From Pseudomonas sp. KK4 (GTDB lineage: Bacteria > Pseudomonadota > Gammaproteobacteria > Pseudomonadales > Pseudomonadaceae), in assembly GCF_001984065.1 (NCBI RefSeq), contig NZ_LYVP01000004.1, forward strand, positions 1 through 64,000: a DNA stretch of 64,000 bases, in the 5' to 3' direction. Of this stretch, positions 1-9,401 are shown in pieces; position 1 is the first letter of the stretch; every line of letters starts with the position of its first letter. The notes below the pieces were generated by a model. It ran no database searches and was not told where the DNA came from. It worked only from the letters and a program-made list of their open reading frames with translations. The position numbers and the translations under genes were made by a program.

Positions 1-64
1 GTGTAAAGCTGGTTATCGACCCCCGCCACAAGGACGTTCCTTTTCCCTCCGAACAAGCCCCGAC

Positions 65-1307
65 ATGTTCAGACCTCTCTTCGTATTTATCGGCACGCGT
101 TACACCCGTGCAAAGCGTCGCAATCATTTTGTGTCATTCATTTCCCTGACTTCGATGATCGGGCTCGCCCTTGGCGTGGTCGTGATGATCGTGGTGCTGT
201 CGGTGATGAACGGCTTCGATCATGAGATGCGCACCCGCGTGCTGGGCATGGTGCCCCACGCGACCATCGAGTCCAGCGAGCCGATCAGCGATTGGCAAGG
301 CCTGGCCAGCAAGGTCAAGCAGAACCCGCAGGTGACGGCCGTCGCGCCATTTACGCAAATGCAGGGTTTGCTGACCAACAACGGCAAGGTGTCCAAGGTC
401 CTGCTCAATGCCATCGACCCGGCGCTGGAGCGCCAAGTCTCGATCATCGACAACTTCATGCAGCAGGGCCAACTCGACGACCTCAAGCCCGGCGAGTTCG
501 GCATCGTCATCGGCGACAAGGCGGCGGCCAAGCTCGGCGCGGCCATCGGCGACAAGCTGACCTTCGTTGCACCGGAAGTCACCGTGACCCCGGCCGGGAT
601 GTTCCCGCGCATGAAACGCTTCACCGTGGTCGGCATCTTCCATGTCGGCGCCGGTGAGATCGACGGCTACCTGGGCATCACCAATCTTCAGGATCTGGCG
701 CGGCTGCACCGCTGGAAGCCGGATCAGGTCCAGGGCATCCGTCTCAAATTCGACGACCTGTTCCAGGCACCGCGCACCGCATGGACCATTGCCCGGGAAT
801 TGGGTGAGGATCATTACTACGCCCGCGACTGGACCCGCACCCACGGCAACCTGTACCAGGCCATCCGCATGGAAAAAGCCATGATCGGCCTGCTGTTGCT
901 GCTGATCGTCGCCGTCGCCGCGTTCAACATCATTTCCACGCTGGTGATGGTGGTCAACGACAAGAAGAGCGACATCGCCATCCTGCGCACCCTGGGCGCC
1001 ACGCCGGGCACGATCATGCGGACCTTCATGGTCCAGGGCACGGTGATCGGCGTGGTCGGTACGGCCATCGGCGCCGTGGTCGGAATCTTCGCCGCGCTGA
1101 ACGTCAGCGCCGCGATCTCGGCCCTCGAGGGCCTGATCGGTCACAAGTTCCTCAACGCCGACGTGTACTTCATCGATTACCTGCCGTCGCAGGTGCAGAG
1201 CCAGGACGTGGTCATGGTCTGCTCCGCGGCGTTGATCCTGAGTTTCCTCGCCACCCTGTATCCAGCCTGGCGTGCCGCGCGCACCCAGCCTGCGGAGGCG
1301 CTACGTT

Positions 1308-1315
<8 letters not shown>
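65..1315 (+). CDS. lolC: Lipoprotein-releasing ABC transporter permease (LolC)
   Basis: This is a 416-residue inner-membrane permease of the LolCDE machine, which extracts mature lipoproteins from the inner membrane and hands them to LolA. An N-terminal membrane segment (about residues 25-50) is followed by a large periplasmic MacB-PCD-like domain (about 50-270). Three further membrane segments near 275-305, 325-350 and 380-400 make up the FtsX domain. The family's FNIISTL...[18 protein letters not shown] stretch lies at the start of the FtsX region. It overlaps lolD by 8 nt and is a paralogue of the gene at 2072; both begin with an MFRPL...[11 protein letters not shown] block. Assigning LolC rather than LolE rests on gene order only. 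Confidence 0.93.
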
Positions 1316-2006
<691 letters not shown>

Positions 2007-2016
2007 CTGATCGAAA

Positions 2017-2056
2017 CCCGACGCCGCCGAAAGCACGTCGGGTCATTTATTTTTAT
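2017..2056 (+). terminator. Hairpin with T-rich tail between lolD and lolE
   Basis: CCCGACG (2017-2023) pairs perfectly with CGTCGGG (2036-2042) and is followed by TCATTTATTTTTATA. The shape is that of a weak Rho-independent terminator or attenuator. It lies inside what should be one operon, so it probably attenuates rather than ends transcription. Confidence 0.55.
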
Positions 2057-2071
2057 ACGGTGCCCCAGCGA

Positions 2072-3316
2072 ATGTTCAGACCGTTATCGATCTTCATCGG
2101 CACGCGCTATACCCGCGCCAAGCGCCGCAATCGCTTCGTCTCCTTCATCTCGATGACCTCGATGATCGGCCTCGCCCTGGGCGTGCTGGCGATGATCGTG
2201 GTGTTGTCGGTGATGAACGGCTTCCAGCGCGAAATGAGCTCGCGCATCCTCGGCATGGTGCCCCACGCGACCATCGTCGGCGTCAATCCGATCGATGACT
2301 GGCGGCCGGTCGCCGCAGCGGCCATGAAAAATCCCGAAGTGACGGCCGCCGTGCCGTTCACCGAGATGGAAGGCATGCTCTCCTACAAGGGCACGATGCA
2401 GCCTATCCAGGTCAGCGGCGTCGATCCGGCGCTCGAAGGCCAGGTATCGATTGTCGCCAAACACATCGTCCAGGGCCGGATGGAAGACTTGAAACCCGGC
2501 GAGTTCGGCGTGGTGATCGGCGAGATCACGGCGCGGCGCTTTCGCCTGAATGTCGGTGACAAGATCACCCTGATCGTTCCGGAGGTCAGCAACGCACCGG
2601 GCGGTATCACCCCGCGCATGCAGCGCCTGAACGTGGTGGGTGTGTTCAAGGTCGGCGCCGAGCTGGATGGTTCGATGGCGCTGATCCACGTCGCCGACGC
2701 GGCGCAGATGCAACACTGGGAGCCCAATCAGGTACAGAGCGTGCGCCTGGCCGTGAAGGACCTGTACGCCGCGCCACAGGTGTCGGGTGCCATCGCCACG
2801 GGGCTGGGCACCGCCTACAAGGCTGACGACTGGACCCATACCCAGGGCAGCCTGTTCAGTGCGATGAAGATGGAAAAGACCATGATCGGCCTGTTGTTGC
2901 TGATGATCGTCGCCGTGGCGGCATTCAACATCATCGCGACGCTGATCATGGTGGTGAACGACAAGGGCGCGGACATCGCGATCCTGCGCACCATCGGCGC
3001 CACGCCACGGCAGATCATGATGATCTTCATGGTGCAGGGCACGGTGATCGGGATTGTCGGTACGCTGATCGGTGGCGTGCTCGGCGTGATCGCCGCCTTG
3101 AACGTCAGTGAGCTGGTGGGCTGGATCGAGCGGGTCAGCGGCCAGCACATCTTCAGTTCCGATGTGTATTTCGTCAGCAACCTGCCGTCCGAGTTGCAGG
3201 GCGGGGATGTGGCGTTGATCTGTACCGCGGGGTTCGTATTGAGCTTTCTGGCCACGGTGTACCCGGCGTTGCGTGCGGCGAAGATCGAGCCGGCTCACGC
3301 GCTTCGGTATTCCTAA
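2072..3316 (+). CDS. lolE: Lipoprotein-releasing ABC transporter permease (LolE)
   Basis: This is the second FtsX-type permease of the LolCDE complex, 414 residues. It has an N-terminal membrane segment, a periplasmic domain of about 220 residues and three C-terminal membrane helices. It is closely similar to the gene at 65 along its whole length, including the [20 protein letters not shown] segment. The ATG at 2072 was preferred over an in-frame GTG at 2060 because it aligns exactly with the LolC N-terminus; no strong ribosome site is visible for either. It lies 65 nt downstream of lolD, across a hairpin. LolC and LolE are known to act as a heterodimer. Confidence 0.92.
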   Translation: MFRPLSIFIGTRYTRAKRRNRFVSFISMTSMIGLALGVLAMIVVLSVMNGFQREMSSRILGMVPHATIVGVNPIDDWRPVAAAAMKNPEVTAAVPFTEMEGMLSYKGTMQPIQVSGVDPALEGQVSIVAKHIVQGRMEDLKPGEFGVVIGEITARRFRLNVGDKITLIVPEVSNAPGGITPRMQRLNVVGVFKVGAELDGSMALIHVADAAQMQHWEPNQVQSVRLAVKDLYAAPQVSGAIATGLGTAYKADDWTHTQGSLFSAMKMEKTMIGLLLLMIVAVAAFNIIATLIMVVNDKGADIAILRTIGATPRQIMMIFMVQGTVIGIVGTLIGGVLGVIAALNVSELVGWIERVSGQHIFSSDVYFVSNLPSELQGGDVALICTAGFVLSFLATVYPALRAAKIEPAHALRYS

Positions 3317-3327
3317 GCTGACATATC

Positions 3328-3424
3328 GCTTTCGCGAGCAAGCCCGCTCCCACCTTTGACCGAGTCGAGACATACACTTGTGATCGATTCAGGCCCCAAG
3401 TGGGAGCGGGCTTGCTCGCGAAGG
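3328..3424. repeat. REP inverted pair (GCGGGCTTGCTCGCGA family)
   Basis: Two REP units in opposite orientation lie at 3328-3353 and 3400-3424. Their core is GTGGGAGCGGGCTTGCTCGCGAA. They fill the gap between the convergent lolE and copS genes. The same family recurs at 7062, 11096, 31165 and 58923. Confidence 0.9.
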
Positions 3425-3441
3425 TGTCGGCCCTGCTGGCC

Positions 3442-4791
3442 TCAATCTCTCCTTGGTAACTCGATCACAAACCTGGTGCAGCCCTCAGCCGATTCGCAAC
3501 GAATCTGCCCGCCATGCGCCCGGACGATGGACTGGGTAATCGCCAAACCCAGCCCCGCATGCTCGCTGCTACTTTCCTGCCGCGCCGGATCGGCGCGATA
3601 GAAGCGATCGAACAGGCGCTGCAGCAATGCCGGATCTATCCCGTCCCCTGTATTTTCGATGTTCAAGCGCAGGCCGGCGGTATGTTCGGATATTCTGACC
3701 CGAATCTCACCGTCAGCAGGCGTAAACCGCAACGCGTTATCCAGCAAATTGGACAGCGCCCGCCGCAACATGCCGCGATCACCCTCAATGCCGGCGTCAC
3801 CTTCGCGGCTCATGGTCACCCGGGCGTCCTCGGCCAGCGGTGCAAAAAACTCCAGCAACACATCCACCTCGTGCCCCAACTGCAGCGGTTCGCGCTTGGG
3901 CATCAGCAGGCCGTGGTCGGCCTTGGCCAGATACAGCATGTCGTTGACCAACTGCGCCATCCACTGCAACTCCTCGAGATTGCTGTGCAGCGCTTCGCGG
4001 TAGTCCTCGATGGGGCGCGGGCGGGTGAGGGTGACCTGGGTGTGCGTCAGCAGGTTCGACAGCGGCGTGCGCAGTTCATGGGCTATGTCGGCGGAGAATG
4101 CCGACAGTCGCTGAAAGGAATCGTCCAGGCGCCCGAGCATGGCGTTGAACTGGTGAGCAAGCTGCGCCAGTTCCGGTGGCATGCTTTCTTCGGGCAAGCG
4201 GGCGTTGAGCGATTGCGCCGAAACACCTTTGGCCACGTTGCTCATGCGACGCAGCGGTCGCAAGCCGCTGCGGGCTGCCCAGGCCCCCAGCAACGCGGTG
4301 GCCAGGGCTGACAGGCCGACCGTCAGCCAGATCAGGCGCTGCATGCGTTGCAGAAAATGCTGGTGATGGGTGATGTCCAGCAGCAGGGTCAATTGCGGCG
4401 AGTCGGGCTTATCGGGAAACAGCGGGGCATTGAGTACACGGTAATCGGTACCGGCGTGGGTGATTGTCGACAGACCGGGTTGCTGCGCGAGCTTGTCCGG
4501 CAGATCGGCAGCGCTGTCGTACCAGCGCTTGCCGTCGCTGCCACTGATTCGCAACGACAGATCGGCCTGGCGGCTCAATTCTTCGTCCGGTCTGATCTCG
4601 CTGTCGCTGGATCGCACGTCGTGCAGCGCCTGGCGCAGGCCGATCAACTTGCCTTCCAGCAATTGCTGATCGAGCTCAATGAAGTGCGCCTCGCTGGCAC
4701 CACTGAACAGCAACCCGGCAAACAGTGACACCACGGCGGTGCACGCGGCGAACAACAGGGCCAGACGACTGCTCAATGAAAGGCGTCGCAT
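3442..4791 (-). CDS. copS: Heavy-metal sensor histidine kinase, CopS/CusS type
   Basis: This is a 449-residue inner-membrane sensor kinase. It has one membrane helix at about 10-30, a periplasmic sensing region to about 160, a second helix at about 160-180 and a HAMP segment. HisKA follows with the phosphoacceptor His in DIAHELRTPL (about residue 240), then HATPase_c with LSNLLDNALRF and AGLGLAIT. It overlaps the response-regulator gene by 1 nt (TGATG), so the two are co-translated. Kinase architecture and the cupredoxin across the promoter point to copper sensing. P. aeruginosa CopRS has the same neighbours, though the PtrA gene found there is absent here. Specificity for Cu over Ag or other metals is inferred. 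Confidence 0.88.
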   Translation of the reverse strand: MRRLSLSSRLALLFAACTAVVSLFAGLLFSGASEAHFIELDQQLLEGKLIGLRQALHDVRSSDSEIRPDEELSRQADLSLRISGSDGKRWYDSAADLPDKLAQQPGLSTITHAGTDYRVLNAPLFPDKPDSPQLTLLLDITHHQHFLQRMQRLIWLTVGLSALATALLGAWAARSGLRPLRRMSNVAKGVSAQSLNARLPEESMPPELAQLAHQFNAMLGRLDDSFQRLSAFSADIAHELRTPLSNLLTHTQVTLTRPRPIEDYREALHSNLEELQWMAQLVNDMLYLAKADHGLLMPKREPLQLGHEVDVLLEFFAPLAEDARVTMSREGDAGIEGDRGMLRRALSNLLDNALRFTPADGEIRVRISEHTAGLRLNIENTGDGIDPALLQRLFDRFYRADPARQESSSEHAGLGLAITQSIVRAHGGQIRCESAEGCTRFVIELPRRD

Positions 4792-5471
4792 CAGGCACCG
4801 CGCTCTTCGAGGACGTAGCCCATGCCGCGTACGGTGTGGATCAGTTTGCTGGGGAAATCGTCGTCGACCTTCAGGCGCAGGCGGCGGATCGCGACTTCGA
4901 TGACATTGGTGTCACTGTCGAAATTCATGTCCCAGACCTGGGATGCGATCAGCGATTTGGGCAGCACTTCGCCTTGGCGGCGCAACAGCATTTCCAGCAG
5001 GGCGAACTCCTTGGCGGTCAGGTCGATGCGCTGGCCGCCGCGCTCGACACGACGGCGGATCAGGTCCAGGCGCAGATCGGCCAGTTGCAGGCTGGTTTCC
5101 TGGGGCGCCGTACTGCCGCGGCGCAACAGGCTGCGCACCCGGGCGAGCAGTTCGGAAAAGGCAAAGGGCTTGACCAGGTAATCGTCGCCACCCAGTTCCA
5201 GGCCTTGCACGCGATCCTCCACGGCATCCCTGGCGGTCAGAAACAGCACCGGCGTGTCCAGGCCGGCGCCGCGCACGGCTTGCACGATCTGCCAGCCATC
5301 GCGTCCGGGCAGCATCACGTCGAGAATCAGCAGCGCGTAGTCGCCGCTCAACGCCAATTGCTGGCCGGTGGTGCCGTCGGCTACCCACTCGACGTTGAAA
5401 CCGGCCTCGGCCAGGCCCTGGCGCAGGTAGTGGCCGGTTTTCGGTTGGTCTTCGACGATCAGCAGTTTCAT
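4791..5471 (-). CDS. copR: Copper-responsive OmpR-family response regulator, CopR/CusR type
   Basis: This 226-residue cytoplasmic transcription factor has a receiver domain at about 1-115, with the phosphoacceptor Asp in [10 protein letters not shown] and the conserved Lys in [15 protein letters not shown] winged-helix Trans_reg_C domain occupies about 125-222, ending [15 protein letters not shown]. It is the first gene of the copR-copS unit, transcribed divergently from the cupredoxin gene. A CusR/CopR-like box lies in the 154-nt gap, so autoregulation and control of the cupredoxin are both likely. Confidence 0.9.
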   Translation of the reverse strand: MKLLIVEDQPKTGHYLRQGLAEAGFNVEWVADGTTGQQLALSGDYALLILDVMLPGRDGWQIVQAVRGAGLDTPVLFLTARDAVEDRVQGLELGGDDYLVKPFAFSELLARVRSLLRRGSTAPQETSLQLADLRLDLIRRRVERGGQRIDLTAKEFALLEMLLRRQGEVLPKSLIASQVWDMNFDSDTNVIEVAIRRLRLKVDDDFPSKLIHTVRGMGYVLEERGA

Positions 5472-5533
5472 GGGCGACTCGGGTCAGATGGCACGCTGCT
5501 TTATACCGTTGGCAAGGAGGGTTCTGGCCAACC

Positions 5534-5548
5534 TGACAAAGTTGTAAT
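5534..5548. promoter_or_regulatory. Probable CopR/CusR-type box
   Basis: TGACAAAGTTGTAAT lies in the copR-cupredoxin intergenic gap. It resembles the TGACA...TGTAAT arrangement known for CusR/CopR boxes. A further CTGTCAG follows at about 5553. It sits about 63 nt from copR and 78 nt from the cupredoxin start. No binding data are available. Confidence 0.6.
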
Positions 5549-5625
5549 CTGGCTGTCAGGTTACGGGCAGCGACGTCAGTTTAGAGTTTTCCACAGCGTG
5601 AGCCCCTTTTTGTTGGAGTACGACA

Positions 5626-6162
5626 ATGTTTTTCCGCAGATCCGTATTGCTGGCTGCCTGTGTATTGGCCTTGAGTTCACCGGTGTGGGCCGCCTCCGGA
5701 CATACCTATGATTTCGGCCAGCCGGCCACGGCGGACAAGGCCAGCCGCAGTGTCGAGGTGGTGATGAGCGACATTGCGTTCAGCCCCAAGGCCATCGAAA
5801 TCAAGGCTGGGGAAACGGTGCGCTTCGTGCTGGTGAACAAAGGCCAGTTGCTGCACGAATTCAACCTCGGCGACGCGGCGATGCATGCCAGGCACCAGCA
5901 GGAAATGCTGCAGATGCAACAAAGCGGCATGCTGACGCCAACCGGCATGAAAAACATGGACCACAGCGCCATGGCTGGCATGGATCACGGGGCGATGGGG
6001 CATGGCATGAAGCACGATGACCCCAACAGTGTGCTGGTGGAGCCGGGTAAAAACGCGGAATTGACCTGGACCTTCAGCAAGGCCACCCAACTGGAATTTG
6101 CCTGTAACATTCCCGGTCATTACCAGGCCGGCATGGTCGGCAAGCTGACAGTCAGTCAGTAA
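5626..6162 (+). CDS. Periplasmic cupredoxin with Met/His-rich insert
   Basis: This 178-residue protein has a signal peptide ending near SSPVWAA (about residue 24) and a plastocyanin-like fold. Type-1 copper ligands are visible as the His in LLHEFNLGD and the Cys, His and Met of FACNIPGHYQAGM. Between them (about residues 88-135) lies an insert rich in Met and His with MDHSAM, MDHGAM and MKHDD, a composition known from copper-binding periplasmic proteins. It is transcribed away from copRS with a putative CopR box between. It corresponds by context to P. aeruginosa PA2807. Role in periplasmic copper binding or tolerance is likely; electron-transfer function is not shown. GGAG sits upstream of the ATG. 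Confidence 0.88.
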   Translation: MFFRRSVLLAACVLALSSPVWAASGHTYDFGQPATADKASRSVEVVMSDIAFSPKAIEIKAGETVRFVLVNKGQLLHEFNLGDAAMHARHQQEMLQMQQSGMLTPTGMKNMDHSAMAGMDHGAMGHGMKHDDPNSVLVEPGKNAELTWTFSKATQLEFACNIPGHYQAGMVGKLTVSQ

Positions 6163-6223
6163 GCACTCAAAGGCGGGAGCAAAGGCTGATAGAATCCGCT
6201 GATTATTCAGTCAGGTTTCCGCC

Positions 6224-7054
6224 ATGCATCCCGCAGCCGAACATTCGCCGCTGGGCAAATCCAGCGAATACATTGCCACGTACACGCCGTCCCTGCTGTT
6301 CCCGATCCCGCGCACCGCGAAGTGGGCGGAGCTGGGCCTGACGGCTCAAACCCTGCCGTACAAGGGCGTGGATTTCTGGAATTGCTTTGAACTGTCCTGG
6401 CTGCTGCCCTCGGGCAAGCCGGTGGTGGCGATCGGCGAGTTCAGCATCCCGGCGGACTCCCCGAACATCATCGAATCGAAGTCGTTCAAGCTGTACCTCA
6501 ATTCCTTGAACCAGACGCCGTTCACCGACACTGCGAGCCTTGAAGCGACGCTGGTCAAAGACCTGTCGGCCGCTGCCGGCAAACCGGTTGGCGTGCGTAT
6601 CCGCAGCTTGAAAGACGTCGAGGCCGAAGGCGTCGTTGCGTTGCCAGGGGTGTGCATCGATGAGCTGGATATAAGCGTCAGCAATTACGAGCATCCTCGC
6701 CCGGAACTGCTGCGTTGCGACGAGTCGCGCATTGTCGAAGAAAGCGTGCACAGCCATCTGCTCAAATCCAACTGCCCGGTCACCCGTCAGCCGGACTGGG
6801 GGAGTGTGGCGGTGGAGTACCGCGGTGCGGCGCTCGATCACGCCAGCCTGCTGGAGTACATCGTCAGCTTCCGCCAGCATTCGGACTTCCACGAACAGTG
6901 CGTGGAGCGCATTTTCCTTGATCTGCAACGCTTGCTGAAACCTGAGAAATTGACGGTGTATGCGCGGTATGTACGGCGCGGTGGCCTGGATATCAACCCG
7001 TATCGCAGCACTGAAGAGGTGCAATTGCCTAACCATCGCCTGGTTCGTCAGTGA
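6224..7054 (+). CDS. queF: NADPH-dependent 7-cyano-7-deazaguanine reductase
   Basis: This 276-residue enzyme reduces preQ0 to preQ1 with NADPH in queuosine tRNA-modification synthesis. It is the long, two-lobed QueF type. The family motif ESKSFK is at about 84-89, in the NADPH-binding part. The substrate-binding and catalytic segment [12 protein letters not shown] has the nucleophilic Cys at about 184 and the conserved Asp at about 191. It stands alone, 61 nt after the cupredoxin gene and followed by a REP pair and a strong terminator. No preQ1 riboswitch was recognised upstream. Confidence 0.96.
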   Translation: MHPAAEHSPLGKSSEYIATYTPSLLFPIPRTAKWAELGLTAQTLPYKGVDFWNCFELSWLLPSGKPVVAIGEFSIPADSPNIIESKSFKLYLNSLNQTPFTDTASLEATLVKDLSAAAGKPVGVRIRSLKDVEAEGVVALPGVCIDELDISVSNYEHPRPELLRCDESRIVEESVHSHLLKSNCPVTRQPDWGSVAVEYRGAALDHASLLEYIVSFRQHSDFHEQCVERIFLDLQRLLKPEKLTVYARYVRRGGLDINPYRSTEEVQLPNHRLVRQ

Positions 7055-7061
7055 CCAAATC

Positions 7062-7154
7062 CTGTGGGAGCGGGCTTGCTCGCGAAGGCGGAGTGTCAGT
7101 CAATATTGATGTCGGTTGACACACCGCTTTCGCGAGCACGCCCGCTCCCACAGG
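7062..7154. repeat. REP inverted pair
   Basis: CTGTGGGAGCGGGCTTGCTCGCGAAGG (from 7062) and its inverted partner (to 7154) are separated by about 35 nt. It is the same family as the pair after lolE. Confidence 0.9.
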
Positions 7155-7176
7155 GGCATGCATTTCAGGTCTCAAT

Positions 7177-7209
7177 AAAAAACCCCGCTATCGCTAGCGG
7201 GGTTTTTTT
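7177..7209. terminator. Bidirectional Rho-independent terminator
   Basis: CCCCGCTA-TCGC-TAGCGGGG (7183-7202) is flanked by an A-run on the left and TTTTTTT on the right. It serves the convergent queF (+) and the small gene at 7225 (-). Confidence 0.93.
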
Positions 7210-7224
7210 GTGTCTGGCGGGTAT

Positions 7225-7488
7225 TCAAATGCCCATGTTGCCCAAGGCTTGGGCAATGTTGCGCAGGGTGCCGGCCAGGGTGGGGTGTTCGAGTTCGAAG
7301 CGTTCGACGGCAAGGTTGACGCCGTCGGAGAGGCTGGCGTCGTGGGTCTTGGTTTCGAGCTCAATCTTGAGTTCGATCTGTTGCATCAGTTCGTGCAGGT
7401 TGTCGCGCTCGGATTCGGACAGCGGAGGATTCTGATCCAATTGCTCGCGCAGGGCATTGAGCTGTTCTTGCAGTTCGCGGGCAGGCAT
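7225..7488 (-). CDS. Small DUF4404-like protein
   Basis: This 87-residue acidic, helical cytoplasmic protein has a heptad-like N-terminal half (MPARELQEQLNALREQLDQN) likely to form a coiled coil. A conserved-looking C-terminus follows with VERFELEHPTLAGTLRNIAQAL. It resembles the DUF4404 family of Pseudomonas. Function is unknown. The start at 7488 has AGGAAG at good spacing; a longer frame to 7542 has no ribosome site and is not used. Confidence 0.75.
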   Translation of the reverse strand: MPARELQEQLNALREQLDQNPPLSESERDNLHELMQQIELKIELETKTHDASLSDGVNLAVERFELEHPTLAGTLRNIAQALGNMGI

Positions 7489-7613
7489 GGCGTTCTTCCT
7501 TTTTCTCGATAGGCACTGGCATAGACCATGGCGACGCGCCAAAGATCTATGGCTTTCCTAAGATTAATCCACTCTGGGTCAACCTGCATGCCTTCATCGG
7601 TGTGGGGCGGTAA

Positions 7614-8234
7614 TCAGGGCTTTTCGCCCTTGAGTCGGCGCAGGCTGATGTCGGCCAGGCAGGTGTCGAGTTCGCCCAGGTGATCAATCACCGAGTGCAC
7701 GCCCAGGCCGAACAGTTGCATTGTGGCCTTGCCGCGCTTGATGTCTCGCTCCTGTGGCGACAATGCCTGCCATTGCTCGGGCGACAGCCCGCAGAGCGAG
7801 CCGCAGGACGCCAGGCCAATGGTCCAAAGCCCGGCGTTGAGCCCCGATTGCAGCAAGCGCGGTTCGCCGCTGACCAGCACACAACCTTCCAGTCGCTCGA
7901 CGTTCAGTGCCATCAACGCTTGCCAGCACGCGTTGGGAGCCGGCCACGGCTGTATTGTTTCGGCGTGTTGCCAAGGTTTGATCCATGCCGGCAGCGTGCT
8001 GGCCAGGGATCGGCTGAGGGCGGGGGCCAGTTCATCGAGCCAGGCACAGGGGATCTGCTGGCGTTGCAGGCTGTTGAGGCTATCGATGGCGCCCGGTGTG
8101 GCCTCGGCGTGTTGGGCCGAGTGGTTTCCGGTCAGATGGGTACGAGCGCCGAAATCCACCAGGCAACCACTCAGTCCGAACAACACGGCAGTCAGGTTGG
8201 GCAGGGTTTGAGGCGAAACTTCGGCGTGTGGCAT
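7614..8234 (-). CDS. HAD-fold protein, PhnX-like but lacking the catalytic aspartate
   Basis: This 206-residue protein has phosphonoacetaldehyde-hydrolase-like layout: an AVLFGLSGCLVDFG N-terminus, and a C-terminal SGLNAGLWTIGLASCGSLCG block resembling the GLNAGMWTVGV region of PhnX. HAD motif I is normally DxD-G/A-T; here it reads G-L-S-G, so the nucleophile Asp and the acid/base position are both replaced. The acidic pair of motif IV is also not evident (VSGEPRLLQSG). It is therefore probably a pseudoenzyme or has a changed role. It stands alone, divergent from mlaA. GGGA lies about 9 nt before the start. Confidence 0.72.
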   Translation of the reverse strand: MPHAEVSPQTLPNLTAVLFGLSGCLVDFGARTHLTGNHSAQHAEATPGAIDSLNSLQRQQIPCAWLDELAPALSRSLASTLPAWIKPWQHAETIQPWPAPNACWQALMALNVERLEGCVLVSGEPRLLQSGLNAGLWTIGLASCGSLCGLSPEQWQALSPQERDIKRGKATMQLFGLGVHSVIDHLGELDTCLADISLRRLKGEKP

Positions 8235-8435
8235 GTCAACGTCCCTGAAATAGCCTCGAGGCTAAGGGGCGTCGGTGACAGTTCAATGACATGGATGTGA
8301 ATCGCTCACATTTGACAGCAATCATTGATCGGTGTCCGGCAGCGATGCTGCCTAAAGCGGCGTTTCCGTCTTATACTGATTCTCTTTGCGTCGGGTTCAG
8401 CGCCCGGCGAGGGTACAAATCCAAGGAGTTTTTCT

Positions 8436-9125
8436 ATGCGCTTGAGCCATTCTCTCGCTCAGCTTTGTGTGTGCGCCAGTGCGCTGCTGGTTCCGTTTGT
8501 TGCCCAGGCAGCGTCGGAAGATGACCCTTGGGAAAGCATCAACCGTCCGATCTTCAAATTCAACGACGTGGTCGATACCTACGCGCTCAAGCCTCTGGCC
8601 CAGGGCTACCAGTTCGTGACGCCGCAATTTCTCGAAGACGGCATTCACAACATGTTCCGCAACATCGGTGACGTGACCAACCTGGCCAACGATATCCTGC
8701 AGGCCAAGCCCGCAGCGGCAGGCGTCGACACCGCACGCTTGATCTTCAACACCACCTTCGGCCTGCTGGGCTTCTTCGATGTCGGCACCCAAATGGGCCT
8801 GCAGCGCAACGACGAAGATTTCGGCCAGACCCTGGGTTACTGGGGCGTAGGCAGCGGTCCGTACGTGATGCTGCCGCTGTTGGGCCCGAGCACCTTGCGT
8901 GATGCGCCGTCGAAATACGTCGACAGTTACACCGCCCCGTACCGTTACATCAACGACGTGCCGGTGCGTAACTCGATCTTCGGCCTGAATATTATCGATA
9001 CCCGTGCGGACCTGCTTTCGTCCGAGAAATTGATCAGCGGCGACAAGTACACGTTCATCCGTAATGCGTATCTGCAGAATCGCGAATTCAAGGTGAAAGA
9101 CGGTCAGGTCGAAGACGATTTCTGA
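8436..9125 (+). CDS. mlaA: Phospholipid-binding protein MlaA/VacJ
   Basis: This 229-residue protein belongs to the MlaA (VacJ) family, which removes mislocalised phospholipids from the outer leaflet of the outer membrane and passes them to the MlaFEDB path. Family signatures include DPWESINRPIFKFND, NMFRNIGDVTNLANDILQ and GQTLGYWGVGSGPYVMLPLLGPSTLRD. The ATG at 8436 has AAGGAG eight nt upstream; a longer frame from 8325 is not needed. The signal peptide ends in a signal-peptidase I-like VAQA-AS site, with no lipobox Cys, unlike E. coli MlaA, which is a lipoprotein. Confidence 0.92.
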   Translation: MRLSHSLAQLCVCASALLVPFVAQAASEDDPWESINRPIFKFNDVVDTYALKPLAQGYQFVTPQFLEDGIHNMFRNIGDVTNLANDILQAKPAAAGVDTARLIFNTTFGLLGFFDVGTQMGLQRNDEDFGQTLGYWGVGSGPYVMLPLLGPSTLRDAPSKYVDSYTAPYRYINDVPVRNSIFGLNIIDTRADLLSSEKLISGDKYTFIRNAYLQNREFKVKDGQVEDDF

Positions 9126-9401
9126 TTCTCGCCGATGTGTTTTTTGTTGTAGACCAAAGGCTTCTTATAACTGCCGGTGATTTGAACGCCGGACACGCCA
9201 AGCGACCATCGGCGTGAGCTTGAAACGCCTCGCGGATGGGAGTACCGTCTGCGCCTTAGAAGGGCACCTCTGGTGTACCTGTGTGTAGGGCCAACGCTCG
9301 AAAACGGTGCGCCAGAGAGGCTAGAAAGCGAATCCAGTAGTGTGAAAAGGGCCAACCACCCGAGCCACTACGCCAACCTAATTCTGGCGCCGTTTGCCCA
9401 C

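Noticed and set aside
134..1144. Long open frames opposite or overlapping lolC, lolE, wzc, wza, yjbH, wcaJ, emrB and gltX
   Set aside because: They are rich in Arg/His/Ala/Gly repeats typical of reverse or shifted reading of GC-rich genes, lack ribosome sites and show no domain; the opposite frames encode recognised families.
9273..9401. N-terminal extension of RssB
   Set aside because: Adds 43 residues with no similarity to receiver proteins; the ATG at 9402 gives the standard start.
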